Positions 23,212 through 37,807 of a DNA stretch of 64,000 bases are shown here, in pieces. The stretch lies in NCBI GenBank assembly GCA_949825025.1, contig OX463787.1, forward strand, positions 17,915,707 to 17,979,706. The letters are read 5' to 3'. The position numbers and the translations under genes are program-made. The notes beneath the pieces are model-generated. The model made no database searches. It was not told the DNA's origin and saw only the letters and a program-made list of their open reading frames with translations. Origin of the DNA: Siphlonurus alternatus. Lineage: Eukaryota > Arthropoda > Insecta > Ephemeroptera > Siphlonuridae. How positions within the stretch are numbered: the stretch's first letter is position 1; every line of letters starts with the position of its first letter.

Positions 23212-23398
23212 CTACTCTGTGAGGAAGTACCGAGTGTTAAAGATGATGGCACTGCATGAGGACATCCGAGCGAACACAAGAGCAAACCGAGAAAGTTTGG
23301 TTGGACTGCCAGGAAGCCGGTCATGATGCTTCAGCTCAGGATGCTCGTGCTCCTCGAGATCCTTCTTAGTGGAAGTGGGAGGCTGGTACCACTCTCTG
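23212..23398 (-). other. Possible orphan exon inside the Harbinger element
   Basis: A GC-rich island on the minus strand between ATTCAG (acceptor-like, before 23398) and TAG/GTCAGT (donor-like, after 23212). One frame is open across it (REWYQPPTSTKKDLEEHEHP, then LPGSPTKLSRFALVFARMSS, then CSAIIFNTRYFLTE) and ends in TAG at the lower edge. It looks like real protein sequence, but I do not recognise it. It may be a captured host exon or part of another nested element. Confidence 0.4.
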
Positions 23399-23623
23399 CT
23401 GAATATGTAGACACACAGTGCTAATTTAAGTAAATTTAAATACATCAATTGACGGTTTATTTATTTATTTTTTTATTTAAGAAACAACTTCAATATTTTA
23501 CTTCCACAATCGTCCAACAAGAAAAACTATTGAATCCATCCTGACTAAGGTTTCTACTTTTCCATCAGTCACAAAAAATTTTCAGGATAGATCAAAATGC
23601 CAGTTTTAAAAGAGCCTTTTACA

Positions 23624-23628
<5 letters not shown>

Positions 23629-23706
<78 letters not shown>
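23629..23706. repeat. (TA)n microsatellite
   Basis: Nearly 80 bp of TA alternation downstream of the transposase stop. Confidence 0.95.
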
Positions 23707-23710
<4 letters not shown>

Positions 23711-23904
23711 AATTTAAAAAATATTATTTAAACTTCATCAACCTAGGTCAGATGTGTTAAACGTATATGAATTTGATTGAAATCTATTGACCATTTACAT
23801 TTTCTAACTGTGGTTAGTGAGAAAGCTGGAGAAATTTCTTTTGGTAACACTTTATTGAATCACCCCAAAATTAATTTTAATTGATATTTTTTACATACCG
23901 GTAC

Positions 23905-26554
<2,650 letters not shown>

Positions 26555-27082
26555 TTTAAATGATTAAATATATTACTGTTTCAGTTAAAATTCACCAAAC
26601 GATGAATATGGTATGCATATATGTATATGCAGTTGCATAAATTTTTTTGTCATAAACACGATAAAAAAAACAGCACTTCACACACACAGTCCTTAAGGAA
26701 TGAAACTTTGCCAATTTCCAGGCAAAATAATGTTTACAACTTTTTATGATTACCTATGAAAGCATATAAATTATATTTATTATTTAAATGCAAGCACAAT
26801 GAAGACAATCAATAAATTTAAGAGGTTGAAAAGACGAAATTTATATTCATTCACTTGACTATTTTAGCACAATCGATTTTAGTTTGTTTTCATGTTTTCA
26901 TCAGCTGCTGTTTGCGAGCTGCGGTGATATTTTAGCGTTTCCGCGGAAAAAATTCAAATCTTATCTAAGAAATATATATACAAAATTATAATTCAACTAT
27001 AATTATTTAGCACATTAAATTAAGGGAACAGCACTGCTTCAATGTTTTTTTTAATAAAATTACTGAGTTGAATTGTCTGTCC

Positions 27083-27290
27083 TAAATATGGAGACAAGAT
27101 GGCGCCTGTGGACAACACTGCCAAACTTTTTAGGCCGGATTTAAGACCCAATTTTGTGGCAGATACAAAAGGCTCGATTTAAGACCACATTTTTTAAAGC
27201 TTGATTTTAGGCGTGTTTTTTAGACCCAAAATTTCTAGTCTTAAATTATCGAGCCTTAAATGTGGTCTTAAGGCTTTGTGAATGCCCCTT
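27083..27290 (-). repeat. Right terminal inverted repeat of the Harbinger element
   Basis: Inverse of 12763-12970. The last bases GAATGCCCCTT are followed by the TAA duplication. Confidence 0.93.
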
Positions 27291-27293
27291 TAA

Positions 27294-28512
27294 AAATATC
27301 TTAAACATTTTTTTGGGTACTTTTTTCAATTATATTAACATAATAATTAATATCTCAATATATTATATTTTATAGTATCAAGCATCACTAATGCAAATTT
27401 TAGCATTTATTTAGTGATATTAAAATCAAAGTCTTCTACTCGCACAATGGTTGTAACAAACCATTGTTTATAATGTCTTTCGCATGAAGCCTTTTTCATT
27501 GTTAAACATGGGACGACGTAGTGCCTAATTTTGCCACCAGAGCAGAGAACGTAATGGCATTGTTGACGCTAGACAACCGTTTCAACTTCATAATTAACGG
27601 TCATTTTCCATTAGTTAGCATGTAAATCAACAACCGTCCCATGTCTTTCCTTTCACGCGACAGACATTACACAACAATACTTTGTTTACTAACAACGAGC
27701 AAAATACTTTTATTAAAAGTAATATAATATGGAATGTTTTTGAAAATAATTTTTTGTGGCAAATATACAATTTAAAATTTGAGATAACGAGTCAGAGTTA
27801 ATCGGATTTAAAGTACTAGACAGCTAGTAAGAATAAACATACAAATTTGTTCGTTATTAAAATATCAATAAATTTGCAATCCAGAGGTTTTCTTGAAAAG
27901 TTGGTAAAGGTCATAAGTAGGACTCCGAACGACCTTTCATAAACTTTCGTATTGTTTATTTACTGTCATTAAAATAGATGCAATTAAAAATGATTATTTT
28001 TACTAGAATTTTTTATTTACTGTTCATTTACAGAGTGTTGGTCGTTTTCATTTATTTAAATATGAGCTGTATTTGAAGAGTGTTTTTTATCATCAAAAAT
28101 TTGATATAAATTCAATTTAAATCTATTTCATTATAATCAATTAAAAAAAATGTTAAATTTTACTTCATATGTATAATGTCCACTCCATAATCCTATATAT
28201 CCTTTCATTCCCGTACTCATCAGGATGGTTGAGGAAAGCTCCCTCTTGTGAGCCCTATGAGTGAGTGTGCAAGCACTTCAATAGGCTGTCGTCATCGCCT
28301 TTGAGGGCTGCAAGCGTCCCTCTTAGTAGGCAGCTTTAACGACAAAAACCTCTGAGGAATATATGGCTCCCTCTAAGATGCATGTCCTGGTAACAGAGTC
28401 CCTGAAGGACTTACTGGGGAATTCACCTGGGGTTGCTGACCTTACCACAAATCCTGAGGAGGAAATTGACCATTGCAGGTCTATGCTGTACAGCCAAACA
28501 GGCTAGCTAATT

Positions 28513-28581
<69 letters not shown>

Positions 28582-28740
28582 ATTTCATAATGAAAAGTAT
28601 TGTATTAAATTTTAACTTGGTGAATTCATTCTGAAAGGATTTAAAAATATAAAATTTCAAAACGGACGGATGTTTTCATTGGCGGTTAAATGTCAAAATA
28701 TTTTTTAAAAAATATGAGGACGCGCGGTTATAGATCGGAA
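27294..28740. other. Upstream flank of gene C, continuing the duplicated segment
   Basis: 27294-27420 continues the gene A flank beyond the Harbinger site. 27780-28170 matches 3000-3024 plus 4069-4430 without element R1. About 28180-28510 is a GC-richer block of roughly 320 bp, absent from the gene B flank and ending in (TA)n (28517-28574); it looks like an insertion but I do not recognise it. 27430-27670 is also unmatched. Confidence 0.6.
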
Positions 28741-28746
28741 ACTACG

Positions 28747-28876
28747 GTCAAAACATTGCACATCTTTCAGGATGTATAGACAAATACAGGAAATACGTGA
28801 AGAAATACTTTGGTCATGTGACCATGAAGCAATTGGGACCACAGTTTCCCCAGTTTCCTGAGTCTACCTATATATA
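28747..28876 (+). promoter_or_regulatory. Gene C promoter: conserved upstream block and TATA box
   Basis: TATATATA at 28869-28876 lies 47 bp before the ATG. The upstream block is nearly identical to the gene B promoter, including CAAAACATTGCACAT and AGACAAATACAGGAAATACG. Confidence 0.65.
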
Positions 28877-28923
28877 GCGAGCCTCTGCACCATTGGACAA
28901 CATTGTTCATCACAAACTCAGAC

Positions 28924-31851
28924 ATGAAGCTCTCTCTCGCTATTCAGGTATGTATAACATGCACTACGTTTACATGACGGTGTTTAATGCGTATTCGTTG
29001 ACAACGGATAATGTTATTCTTATGAGGCGTCGTCAACGAATACGCATTAAACACCGTCATGTAAACGTAGTGAATGTGTGGTGTTTAATTTTAATGTACA
29101 GTCCTCGCCTTGGAAAAACTCCCACTCACAGCCTTGTTAATCACCATGCAGTATTATTCTTAAGGAGTATGGTGATTAAGCTAAAGATAATACGCCCAAT
29201 GTTAATAAAAATCCTATTCATGAAAATTATGAAAAAATTTTAAAATGTTCTCCTTTACATGATACCTTATCAGCAGGTAAACTATCAGGTTTACATAAAC
29301 GAGCTAGTTTTTGAGTTATAAATTTTTATATTTGACTAATTTAACATGGAGAAATGGAATTTCCATGTAAAGTTTATAGTCAAATTTAAAAATTAATAAC
29401 TCGAAAACTAGCTCGTATTTGTAAACCTGATATTTAACCTACTGATAAGGGATGTAAAGGAGAACATTTTAAATTTTTTTCATAATTTTCATAAATGGGA
29501 TTTTTGTTAACATTGGGCGTATTATCTCTACCTTTAACAAAGCTACAAGGGGAAATTTTCGGAGGCGGTGAGTGTACATACCCAAGACAAACTATTGATA
29601 AGATAGCCCATTTAATTACTTAATAATAATCAATCTTTATTATTATACCTAAGCTATTCTTTAAGTATAATTAACTATCAATTTATTTTTAATGAGACTA
29701 AATTATTTAATGAAGTTGTTTCATTTAAAACGTTTGCAATATTTTTATACTTTTATTGATTAAAATTTAAATTTTCCTCCATACATTAAAAAAAAATCAG
29801 TTAAAAAGTTGGAACTTACATACTAGAATAGAGAATGTGTCTACCATGATTCTGCATCCCTGAGGTTTGGTAATTTGCTAAACACCATTACATGCACAGA
29901 ACCGTTAATCCGTTGCCCCTGCAGTGTATGTAACCCGCTTTGTTTTTATGTTGAACAAGTTGCATATTTTATGGGGAAATTCAAAAGCAATGGAGTATCG
30001 ACCTCAATTTTTTTTATTAAAGAAATAGATAGAGGGTGCAAAGTTGAACTACCTTGATTTTTTTAAGATTTTTTAGAGCCGAGGAAGTATTTTAAAAAAA
30101 AATTATTGAAAGTTCTTTTTGTGACTTCACGAGACGCCGCTCCTTAAGAAAAAGATAGGACTTAACGCCACGTGACGTCACAAAAAGAACTTTCAATAAT
30201 TTTTTAAAAATACTTGCTGGGCTCTAAAAAATCTGAAAAAAATCAGGGTAGCATAACTTTGCACCTTCTATCTATTTCTGCAATTAAAAAAAAATGAGGT
30301 CGATACTCCATTATTGTAGAACATTGTTATATGGTCGCCAATTGTTGAACCTTTCTAACCATGTGACCTGTCACAGCTGACCGTCCTTCTGGTGACCTTG
30401 GTGACGGTGACGTCAGCACAGGACGAACAAAAGGTCAGTTTCGGTGACCTTTTTGACCTCTAAATGTACATTGATATATTTAAACTTTACAGAACGTCGA
30501 TGTGGTCCGTGATTTGGATACTTTGCTGGAAATCGCAGAGACCAAAACTTTGACCGACAAGGAGAAGGTGGAGGTTGATGTAAGTTGATTGAATAAATGA
30601 ATCAACGTTGTAAATAAATTATTTATTAAATTGCCGGAGTAATATAAATTTCACATTTTATTCAATTTGTTCTATTTTGCATCATTTCCGAGTTAAAAAG
30701 ACGAGATTGTATCTCCTTGTTTTATTAAGCATAAAATGTTAGAGAAATTATCTTTTAAGCGTGCAAAGCCATCTAAGGCCACGGGGTTGACAGCACCATC
30801 TCTTGATAAATTGATTTTTATTTTCTTAAGGGCAGAGTTTTTAGAGTATTAGAAACTTAATCAAGGTATGGACAATAACACTTTTGATACGCAGAAAAAA
30901 TTTCACTGTCGTAGAAGAAACCAATTTTTAAATTCACATCCAAAATTGATTTGTTTCCCGTCCGTCTGCTAATAGCGGGAATCAATGAAGATGTGTTATA
31001 TTGTTTGTCTTTGTTTCTAATATAATGTTCAAATTTATATAGGACATATAATATTGTATTAGAGAATTAGGTTTAATTTTGGATAAAATTTTACTTTAAA
31101 TTACAGAAAATAATGTACTTTCTTTAAAAAAAAAAAAAAAAATCTTTAACTTGATAATTAAAGGATAAAAAAAAATTGTATTTAAGTGTCTTGTGAAAGA
31201 ATTTGAAAACAATTATCTGTCAATCAGTCAACTTTTATTTCATTTTTGTTTTAGTTTGAAATCATAAATAAGATTCAATCTTATGTTTTTATAATTATTC
31301 TAGGTCTTGAAGAAACAAATTTTTCATGTAAAAAATGTCTTCAACCAATAAAGTTATTGTGTATAACCTTGGTTGATTGTAAAATAAGTGACCAATAAAA
31401 AAAAAAAAAAAAAAATCAGTTTGGATGTGAATTTAAAAATTGGTTTCATCTACGGCAATGAAATTTTTTCTGCGTATCAAAAGTGTTAATGTACATACCT
31501 TAATTAAGTTTCTATAATACTCTAAAAACTCTGCCCGTAAGAAAATAAAAATCAATTTATCAAGAGATGGCGCTGTCAACCCCGTGGCCTCAAGTGGCCT
31601 TGCACCCTTAATCGAGGAGTCAATAAAATATGTTCTTTAGGTATCTTTAGGTTGAGACGTGTAAAAGATGAATTGAAGACGTAATATTTCAACGTGCCTA
31701 ATTATTTTTTCAGCTCATCCGCCAGCTGAAGGGAGCTATCCAGGACGGAGGAGTTAGCAAGCGAGAAGTGGAGGAGTTTGTTCGCACTAGAAGGTGGTTG
31801 CCGATCGCTGCTGCGGCCGCTGCGGGATGGCTCTTCAGCCAGGGGGAATAA
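28924..31851 (+). CDS. Alpha-type secreted peptide precursor, gene C (4 exons, 101 aa)
   Basis: Coding exons are 28924-28947, 30377-30433, 30493-30579 and 31714-31851, GT-AG and phase 0. Signal peptide MKLSLAIQ plus LTVLLVTLVTVTSA, then QDEQK. Exon 3 is the acidic propeptide (LDTLLEIAETKTLTDKEK), two codons shorter than in gene B. Exon 4 reads LIRQLKGAIQDGGVSKREVE to the basic site VRTRR, then an 18-residue alanine-rich peptide starting WLPIAAAAAAGW. The Trp start and Ala run recall gene A, so A and C share a peptide type that gene B lacks. Introns 1 and 3 each carry foldback elements. Secretion and cleavage at RR are inferred from the layout. Confidence 0.87.
28962..29072. repeat. 111-bp MITE (CACTACGTTTACATGACGG termini), gene C intron 1
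   Basis: Perfect-looking arms CACTACGTTTACATGACGG and inverse around a loop with GTTATTCTTATG. A copy of identical length is in gene E (40874-40984). AT flanks fit a 2-bp target duplication. Confidence 0.85.
29095..29579. repeat. Nested MITEs in gene C intron 1
   Basis: The outer element has ends TGTACAGTCCTCGCCTTGG and GGAGGCGGTGAGTGTACA, related to the MITE at 57131-57254. About 29186-29543 is an inner hairpin (ATAATACGCCCAATGTTAA ... TTAACATTGGGCGTATTAT) whose family also occurs at 49902-50212. Confidence 0.75.
29989..30312. repeat. Palindromic MITE, family Q, gene C intron 1
   Basis: Ends AATGGAGTATCGACCTCAA and inverse; the centre holds CACGTGACGTCACAAAAAG. The exact place is not shared with gene B intron 1, so it inserted after B and C separated. 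Confidence 0.8.
30779..31602. mobile_element. 820-bp foldback element in gene C intron 3
   Basis: Arms of about 190 bp run from AGGCCACGGGGTTGACAG to its inverse, passing through CACTTTTGATACGCAGAAAA and TTTTAAATTCACATCC. It splits a family H hairpin repeat whose halves are at 30650-30778 and 31603-31700. No open frame. Confidence 0.8.
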
Positions 31852-32529
31852 CTGCATGATGGAAGCTGAATTTGAACCGATGGATTGATTGACAATTAAA
31901 ATTAATTTTATTATTCAGCAAATTACTTCAAAATTTTTATCTTCAAAAATTATTTAGTAACTTTTAGAAAATTCTTATTTAATGCATTGAATTTCATTTG
32001 CAAAATACGCGTATATTAACAACAGTATATCAATGACAACATTATGCACGAAACTGGACTATGATTATGAAAAACATTTTGTATTATTTGTTTTAACAAC
32101 ATAAAAATATAATACAACAAAATGGATATTTTATTCAAAAATGTCTCAAATTATATATATATATATATATATTTTAAATTAATTGCTATAATAAATGAAA
32201 ATAAAAATATTATCTAAATAAAACACTAAGGTATTTTTATTGTTTTTTATATTAAGTATAAAAAATTTCAATAGATCTGGTGCTTCCTATATACTGGTTT
32301 CCATGGTTTCCTGTAGTTATTATGCCAAATGGCGGGAAGTTTGAATCTGCCCATGGCTGCTCTCGTATTCGTACGAGTTTGTTATAGCAATTCTGTTGTT
32401 ATCTTTGAATTTTTACGCTAACAGCAGAATAGACTAATCTTAAATACATCGAAAATTTCATCAATTTTATTTTTTTTTCATGAGAAATAATATCATGATA
32501 TTAGGAAGGAGGTTTGCCACAATTTTAAA
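31852..32529. other. 3' flank of gene C
   Basis: AT-rich with a short (TA)n (32151-32172). No clear AATAAA stands close to the stop; the first candidate is near 32190. This is the interval where the plus-strand alpha genes give way to the minus-strand beta genes. No gene is seen. Confidence 0.5.
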
Positions 32530-32972
32530 AGTGCCATACCACAGACCCTACAGAGACCTCCGTGACATATGGCCAGGAATTTGAAGATAGGTTGAGCTTC
32601 GTTGCTTCTGAGAGTGGCGGCGCCACTATGGCGTAGATCCAGGGGGGTGCTGGGGGGCTGCAGCTCCCCCCCCCCGAAATTTTGGATTTAACATAGGCTA
32701 TATAGGCATTTCCCCCACTCCAAATGATTTTTTTTAACATTGACCTTATGGAAGCAGCCCCTCCCGAAATTTTTTTCTGGATCCGCGCCTGGCGCCACTG
32801 AATCACAGCGGCACGGCCCGGTTCTCACTGGCTGCGCGGGCAATTTCAGCCAGCAAAAACCGGGCCGTGCTGAACCTAGCAGCGCCGCCACTCTCAGAAA
32901 CGGTGAAACTCTGATGAAATCCCTGGCCATAAGACACGGAGGCCTCTGTAGGGTCTCTGCATGTGCTATACC
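32530..32972. mobile_element. Foldback element at the left edge of the beta array
   Basis: Arms CCTACAGAGACCTCCGTG and GGAGGCCTCTGTAGGGTCTC, also CTGAGAGTGGCGGCGCC against GGCGCCGCCACTCTCAG. The left breakpoint of the tandem beta unit (about 32921, at CCCTGGCCATAAGACACGG) lies inside its right arm. Confidence 0.7.
32628..32791. repeat. 164-bp hAT-like MITE with 8-bp target duplication
   Basis: Flanked by GCGCCACT on both sides (32620-32627, 32792-32799). Termini ATGGCGTAGATCCAGG and, inverted, CAGGCGCGGATCCAG. A relative is at 53723-53904. Confidence 0.8.
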
Positions 32973-33756
32973 AGAGACCTTGGTGCTATACGACCGACAT
33001 TAACCCATAAAAAATTAATATATAAAACTTAATTCAAAGAAAATATTGACTCTCATCCGAAAAGTCCTAAAATTATTCAGTATGTGTGTTTTTATTTTTT
33101 TTAAGAAAGTTTCTGATGTTATTGATTCATGATAATTATTAATTATATTTTATCATTCCGATATTCTACTTTTATATTATAATTATATAATTATAACAAT
33201 TACAATTTTGTAATTAAATTACAAAAAAATTAATTAAGATTAATCGTATTATAAATTACTTTCTAAGCTTACAATTCCACGATTCAATTTCCAATTATAA
33301 GTATAGTTTATTGTTCTTATTGTTTTTTATTTATATTCATTATATTTTATATAATTATTGATAAAATTAATCCTAATAACTCAAACTGATATATATTATG
33401 AATTTAATAATTCATAATATATATCAGTTTGAGTTATTAGGATTAATTTTATTAGTTAACACATAAAAAATACAAATTTAATGAAACAAAAATAATTATT
33501 TAGTAATCAATAAACTGAATATTATTTTGTTTTATTTTAATTTAATTAAAATCAGTATACATTGTCGAGGTACACTTAATTCAATATAAAATGTCCATTC
33601 ATTTCACCTTAAAGTTAAACCAACTTATTTTAACAATTTTAACATAATCATATTAATTTTATTTTTAATAAAATTTTGCCAACAAAAGTGATACATAGTG
33701 AACTAAAATATAATGCTAAACATTCTCTGGACACTTCTATACAATTTAATATCAAT

Positions 33757-34062
33757 AATGGAGTATCGAACTCAATTTTTTTTATTGCAGATACAGAGCG
33801 TGTAAGTTATGTTACCTTGATTTTTTTCAGATTTTTTAGAGCAAGGGAACTATTTTTTAAAATATATTGAAAGTCCTTTTTATGAAGTCACGAGGCGGAA
33901 AGTCCTATCTTTTTCTTAAGAACGGCGTCTCGTGACGTCACAAAAAGAACTTTCAATATTTCTTTAAAAATAGTTCCCCGCGGTCTTTAAGAAACTGAAA
34001 AAAAAATCAGGCTAGCATAAATTTGCACCCTCTATCAATTTCTGCAATTAAAAAATTGAGAT
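33757..34062. repeat. Palindromic MITE, family Q, unit D
   Basis: Copy downstream of gene D, with TCTCGTGACGTCACAAAAAG. Co-duplicated with 39065-39373 and 44162-44471. Confidence 0.75.
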
Positions 34063-34510
34063 GGCGTCATAAAGTTAGTGCGAATCTAGTGGTAACTGCT
34101 GGAACTACGTGCGTCTGGCGAGGATTGCTGTATATGATTAACATTGTAAAATCATGTAAACGCTCTGTCAGCAGCCACAGCATAATTTTACAGAAATGAC
34201 AACAGCATAATTAGTTGGCAAATACTTTCGGACAAAATAAATATAAAAAAATATTTCAACTTCGTAAGTGATTTTTTTTCCTAACAATTTGACAATTTTT
34301 GTGATTCTCCCCATGTTATAAGTATTGCCGTATCCTCGATGCAAAGAGCAAAATTTTCAGACGTCAGCGCCATCTTTTGATCCTTTATGTCCTCTATACC
34401 AGTGTATTTCTAATGTCATTGTTTAGGTAGGTCAAAACACAGGTATGGAAATGATATTTTATCTTCATTAAAAAATTTGTCAGGACATTTTACGTTGCAT
34501 CGAGTGTTCT

Positions 34511-37500
34511 TCATCCAAAATAGTTCTTGAGGGCAGCTCCAATCAGGTCTCCAATGGTCAAAGCAGCCGCATACTGTGCCCAGCGTTTCTCCCTGTGACC
34601 ACGTGACTGGGGGGCAAGGTAGTGCTCGTAGCTAGGAAAGTCTGGGGGACCGCCTCGAAGTTCAGAAATCACACCGGAGAGGACCTGTAAATATTAGTCA
34701 CGTGACTGGGGGGCAAGGTAATGCTCGTAGCTGGGAAAGTCTGGGGGGCAGCGTCTCGTGAAGTATTTTTAAGAAACATTTTCAAGCATATGGGAAGACG
34801 TACACTAAACTGTTACCAAGTTAAGTCAACAATGGACAACTTGCATGATTTTTTTTATTGCAGAAATGAATGGAGAGCACCAAATTATGCTTATACTTTG
34901 ATTTTTCTTCAGATTTTTTGAGTCCCAGAACTATTTTTAAATAATTACTAAATGTTCATCGATCTGTAAGTTCAGTTGGCACCCCTGAATCCTTATAATA
35001 ATAAAAAGGATAGGACCAAGACGCCTATTTACGCCTCTAGGATGCGTGGCCGCACTTTTGATAATAATTTTTTTTATAAATAGTCGTGTTTCAAACAAAT
35101 CTGAAAAAAATTCTGCAGTAGCATAAATTGGTACCCCCTATTAATTTCTGCAATAAAAAATTTTCATGTAGGTTGTCCATTTCACTAATGTTAAAGGGCT
35201 TGGCCAATTTCCTTCAGCTAGTTCAAGCCCCATTTTACCGCCAAACTTTCAAATGTGCCCATCATGCAATGAAATTTTTGAAATTTTGCAGTACAATGGG
35301 AACTAACATAATTGACGCACGAATTTGACTCGTGAATGAAGGAACTCTCCATGGTAATTACGTTCATCTCTATGATCTTCTCCTCGCTCATCTCGTCCGA
35401 TGAGTCATCGTTCTCCATACGTGACATCCGGTTCTCCAACTCCCTGATCAAACCGGACACCTGTGGACAGTCCATGAAAAACTTCGGACACTATAGAAAT
35501 ATTGTGACATAAATTCGATACTATAAATTACAAAAATAAATTATTGGTTAAACGAAGCATTGAGCATCAAAGCTTTAAAGCAGCATTTAATTTTTAATAG
35601 GGCTCGAAATTTTAATGCACAATTTTTAGACCCAATGGACAACATGCATGAAAAAATTTTATTGCAGAAATGAATAGAGGGTATCAAATTATGCTACTCT
35701 GATTTTTTTCAGATTTTTTTGAGACCCGGAACTATTTTTAAATAATTATTGAAAATCCTGTGATTTAAGTTGGCACCCCTGAGTTCTTAATAAAAAGGAT
35801 AGAGACTGGACGCCTATTGACGCCTCCAGGGGGCGTGGCCGCACTTTCAATAATTATTTAAAAATAGTTCTGGGTTTCAAAAAAATCTGAAAAAATTCAG
35901 AGTAGCATAATTTGGTACCCTCTATTCATTTCTGCAATAAAATTTTTTCATGTATGTTGTCCATTTTAGAAGTTAATGATTTATATTTTTTTTTCTCTCC
36001 TGAAGTAATTCAACAAGAAAGTGATATTTTGCCTGATTATTCCCAAGTCAAGCAAACTTTCCATCAAAATTGCCATGCTCATATGATTCACTTACATCGT
36101 TCTCAGCGCCTGTGAAGTCACCAAAATCTCGATCAGCTGACGTCACAGCAATCAGGACCACCAACTGAAAATTTTATAAAATTTTAGGGTCTTTCTTTGT
36201 TAATCTTCGGTAAAACTCGGAACAGCATGACCTGATACCCCTGCTTTGAAGCGTCATTCAATCTATAATTATATGAAATTTACTTTATATAGTTCTGTAA
36301 ATATTTACATTTCTATTTATTCTTTATCTCCTGAAGAAAGTCGTGCAGGAGTAACGTTTGAACAGTCCAGATGTGGGTAATCACTAATCATAGACCCACC
36401 AAGGAAATTATGTTTCATTAATAAATTAAAAGGGGCATCCACAATGCACTTAAATCCCCAATTTAGCCTCAATTTTTATCTCTGGTGCTAAACATGATGC
36501 TAAACTGGGAGTTAAAGTGCTTTGCGAATGCCCTCCATATATTTATGTTTGTATAAAGGCGGATTCACATGGCGATTTCCAGCCTGCGACGTGAAGTGAA
36601 TAATGCATACTTTCTGTAACATCCATTGGCGACCATATTTGGCGATTAAAAAAAAGAGCATCGTAATTTAACGCGATATTCGCCACCGCAATGGCAAATT
36701 CGCTTCTGCATAGGATTTCACAGCTTGTGTGACAAAATCGCGTCGCATCAACGTTGTCGCCATCTGAATCCGCCTTAAAGCTAATTGTGAAACTACAAAA
36801 ATAATTACAAATTACTTGTCATTAAAATCAATCAACAGAATAAAATATTATCAGAGTTTTGTCATTCGCCTTGATTTCTTCAAGCTTAATTTATAAGTCG
36901 AATCAATTGCCGACCATCCTGATAAAGGTTTCCATGGTCCCCTCAGTCACAACCAGGTGAATGCTGTTCATAGATGCTATAATTATAGGCCATATCTGGA
37001 GTGGTTTGTAAGGATATAATTTTTCCTTACAAGAATACTTCAATTCCATGTGTTTGTATAGAGACAAAGTTTTCTTGTAAGTTGTAGGGAAAAATTATGT
37101 ATGCAAAATTGTATCGTGCAATACAGAGGCTTAATTGATGTTTTTAATCACAAATTATATGATTTTAAATGAACTACATGAACTTACACAAATATGCTAT
37201 AATAGATTGAGTATTAACAAAGAAAAACCTACATTCACTTTTTTTTTTATTCCAGAAATGAATGTAGAACATGTTATGTTGTTGTTTTTCAAAGTTTTAA
37301 GATCTCGATCGGGAACTATTTTTACTAAATATTGAAAGTACAGAAAGGAAGCTTCATTTTTTAATAAAATAAGGACTAAAGGCGGATTCAGATGATGACA
37401 ACGGCGATGCGACGCGATTTTGTCACACAAGCTGTGAAATCCTATGAGGCGTGCGAATTCACCAGGTTTTGGTATCGAAAATCGCGTTAATTGCGATGCT

Positions 37501-37762
37501 CTTTTTTTAATTGCCAAATATGACAAAATGCGCATTATTTGCGTCGCGTCGCATGAATTGTCATGTGAATCCGCCTTAAATGGGGCGTGGATTCAAACCT
37601 GAACTTAAATAGCTTTTTAGCAATATTTCCTGTACTTTAAAAAATAGTATCATAATTTGATACCCTCTATTCAATTCTGCAATAAACAAATGACACGAAA
37701 TTTGTCCATTTTCTAGTACAAAATTAAGAGTTACATACCAGCCAAGTAAGATGGATTTTCAT
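34511..37762 (-). CDS. Beta-type secreted peptide precursor, gene D (4 exons, 121 aa)
   Basis: Exons, in order of translation: 37762-37739 (MKIHLTWL), 36164-36096 (LVVLIAVTSA, then DRDFGDFTGAEND), 35460-35362 (VSGLIRELENRMSRMENDDS, then SDEMSEEKIIEMN) and 34684-34511. All introns are phase 0. The signal peptide likely ends after TSA. The propeptide is strongly acidic. Exon 4 has a spacer with GGPPDFPSYEHYLAPQ, the basic site REKR, and a 23-residue peptide starting WAQYAAALTIGDL and ending YFG before TGA. A terminal Gly is a typical amidation donor. Exon count, phases, VTSA, the acidic exon 3 and EKRW tie it to the alpha genes. Function is inferred only. Confidence 0.87.
34694..34760 (-). pseudogene. 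Partial duplicate of beta exon 4 in intron 3
   Basis: About 65 bp repeat the middle of exon 4 (CACGTGACTGGGGGGCAAGG, GCTCGTAGCTGGGAAAGTCT) directly before the exon 4 acceptor. No acceptor or open frame remains. The same relic is in units E (40010-40075) and F (45119-45182), so it predates the triplication. Confidence 0.75.
34831..35181. repeat. Palindromic MITE, family P, gene D intron 3
   Basis: Diverged copy with AATGGACAACTTGCATGA and the inverse. Shared by units E (40139-40492) and F (45251-45604). Confidence 0.75.
35634..35965. repeat. Palindromic MITE, family P, gene D intron 2
   Basis: Clean copy with AATGGACAACATGCATGAAA and the inverse. Also in unit F (46057-46389) but absent from unit E, where the flanks meet near 41055. 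Confidence 0.8.
36430..36536. repeat. Small Harbinger-type MITE, gene D intron 1
   Basis: Ends AAGGGGCATCCACAATGC and, inverted, GGAGGGCATTCGCAAAGC resemble the terminus of the large Harbinger element (AAGGGGCATTCACAAAGCC). TAA precedes it. Also at 41513-41619 and 46843-46949. Confidence 0.7.
36557..36775. repeat. Harbinger-type MITE (AGGCGGATTCA termini), gene D intron 1
   Basis: TAA flanks both ends (36554-36556, 36776-36778). Termini AGGCGGATTCACATGGCGA and inverse AGGCGGATTCAGATGGCGA. Also at 41636-41855 and 46970-47188. Confidence 0.85.
36900..36965 (+). repeat. SINE fragment in gene D intron 1
   Basis: CCATCCTGATAAAGGTTTCC and TCCCCTCAGTCACAACCAGG match the middle of the 5S-derived SINE (TCCGTCCTGACTGAGG, GTTCCCTCAGTCTCACCTCAG). 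Another scrap is near 23535-23580. Confidence 0.5.
37380..37576. repeat. Second AGGCGGATTCA Harbinger-type MITE in gene D intron 1
   Basis: Inverted relative to the copy at 36557, again with TAA on both sides, and inserted inside an old family P-like palindrome (about 37230-37712). Also at 42459-42659 and 47795-47995. Confidence 0.85.
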
Positions 37763-37802
37763 CGTTGGTTCTTGAATGTTTGATCCAGCGTCCGACTGTA
37801 GG

Positions 37803-37807
37803 TTATA
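37803..37807 (-). promoter_or_regulatory. TATA box of gene D
   Basis: Minus-strand TATAA in AATTATAACC, 41 bp before the ATG; same spacing in E (42886-42890) and F (48222-48226). The palindrome ATCGGATATCCGAT follows upstream (about 37846-37859). Confidence 0.55.

Noticed and set aside
35218..35475. Single-exon reading of the beta exon 3 region as an 85-residue protein (same at 40530 and 45641)
   Set aside because: Only 33 codons lie between a clear acceptor and donor. The rest is intron and a MITE-like sequence, and the ATG is in the intron.
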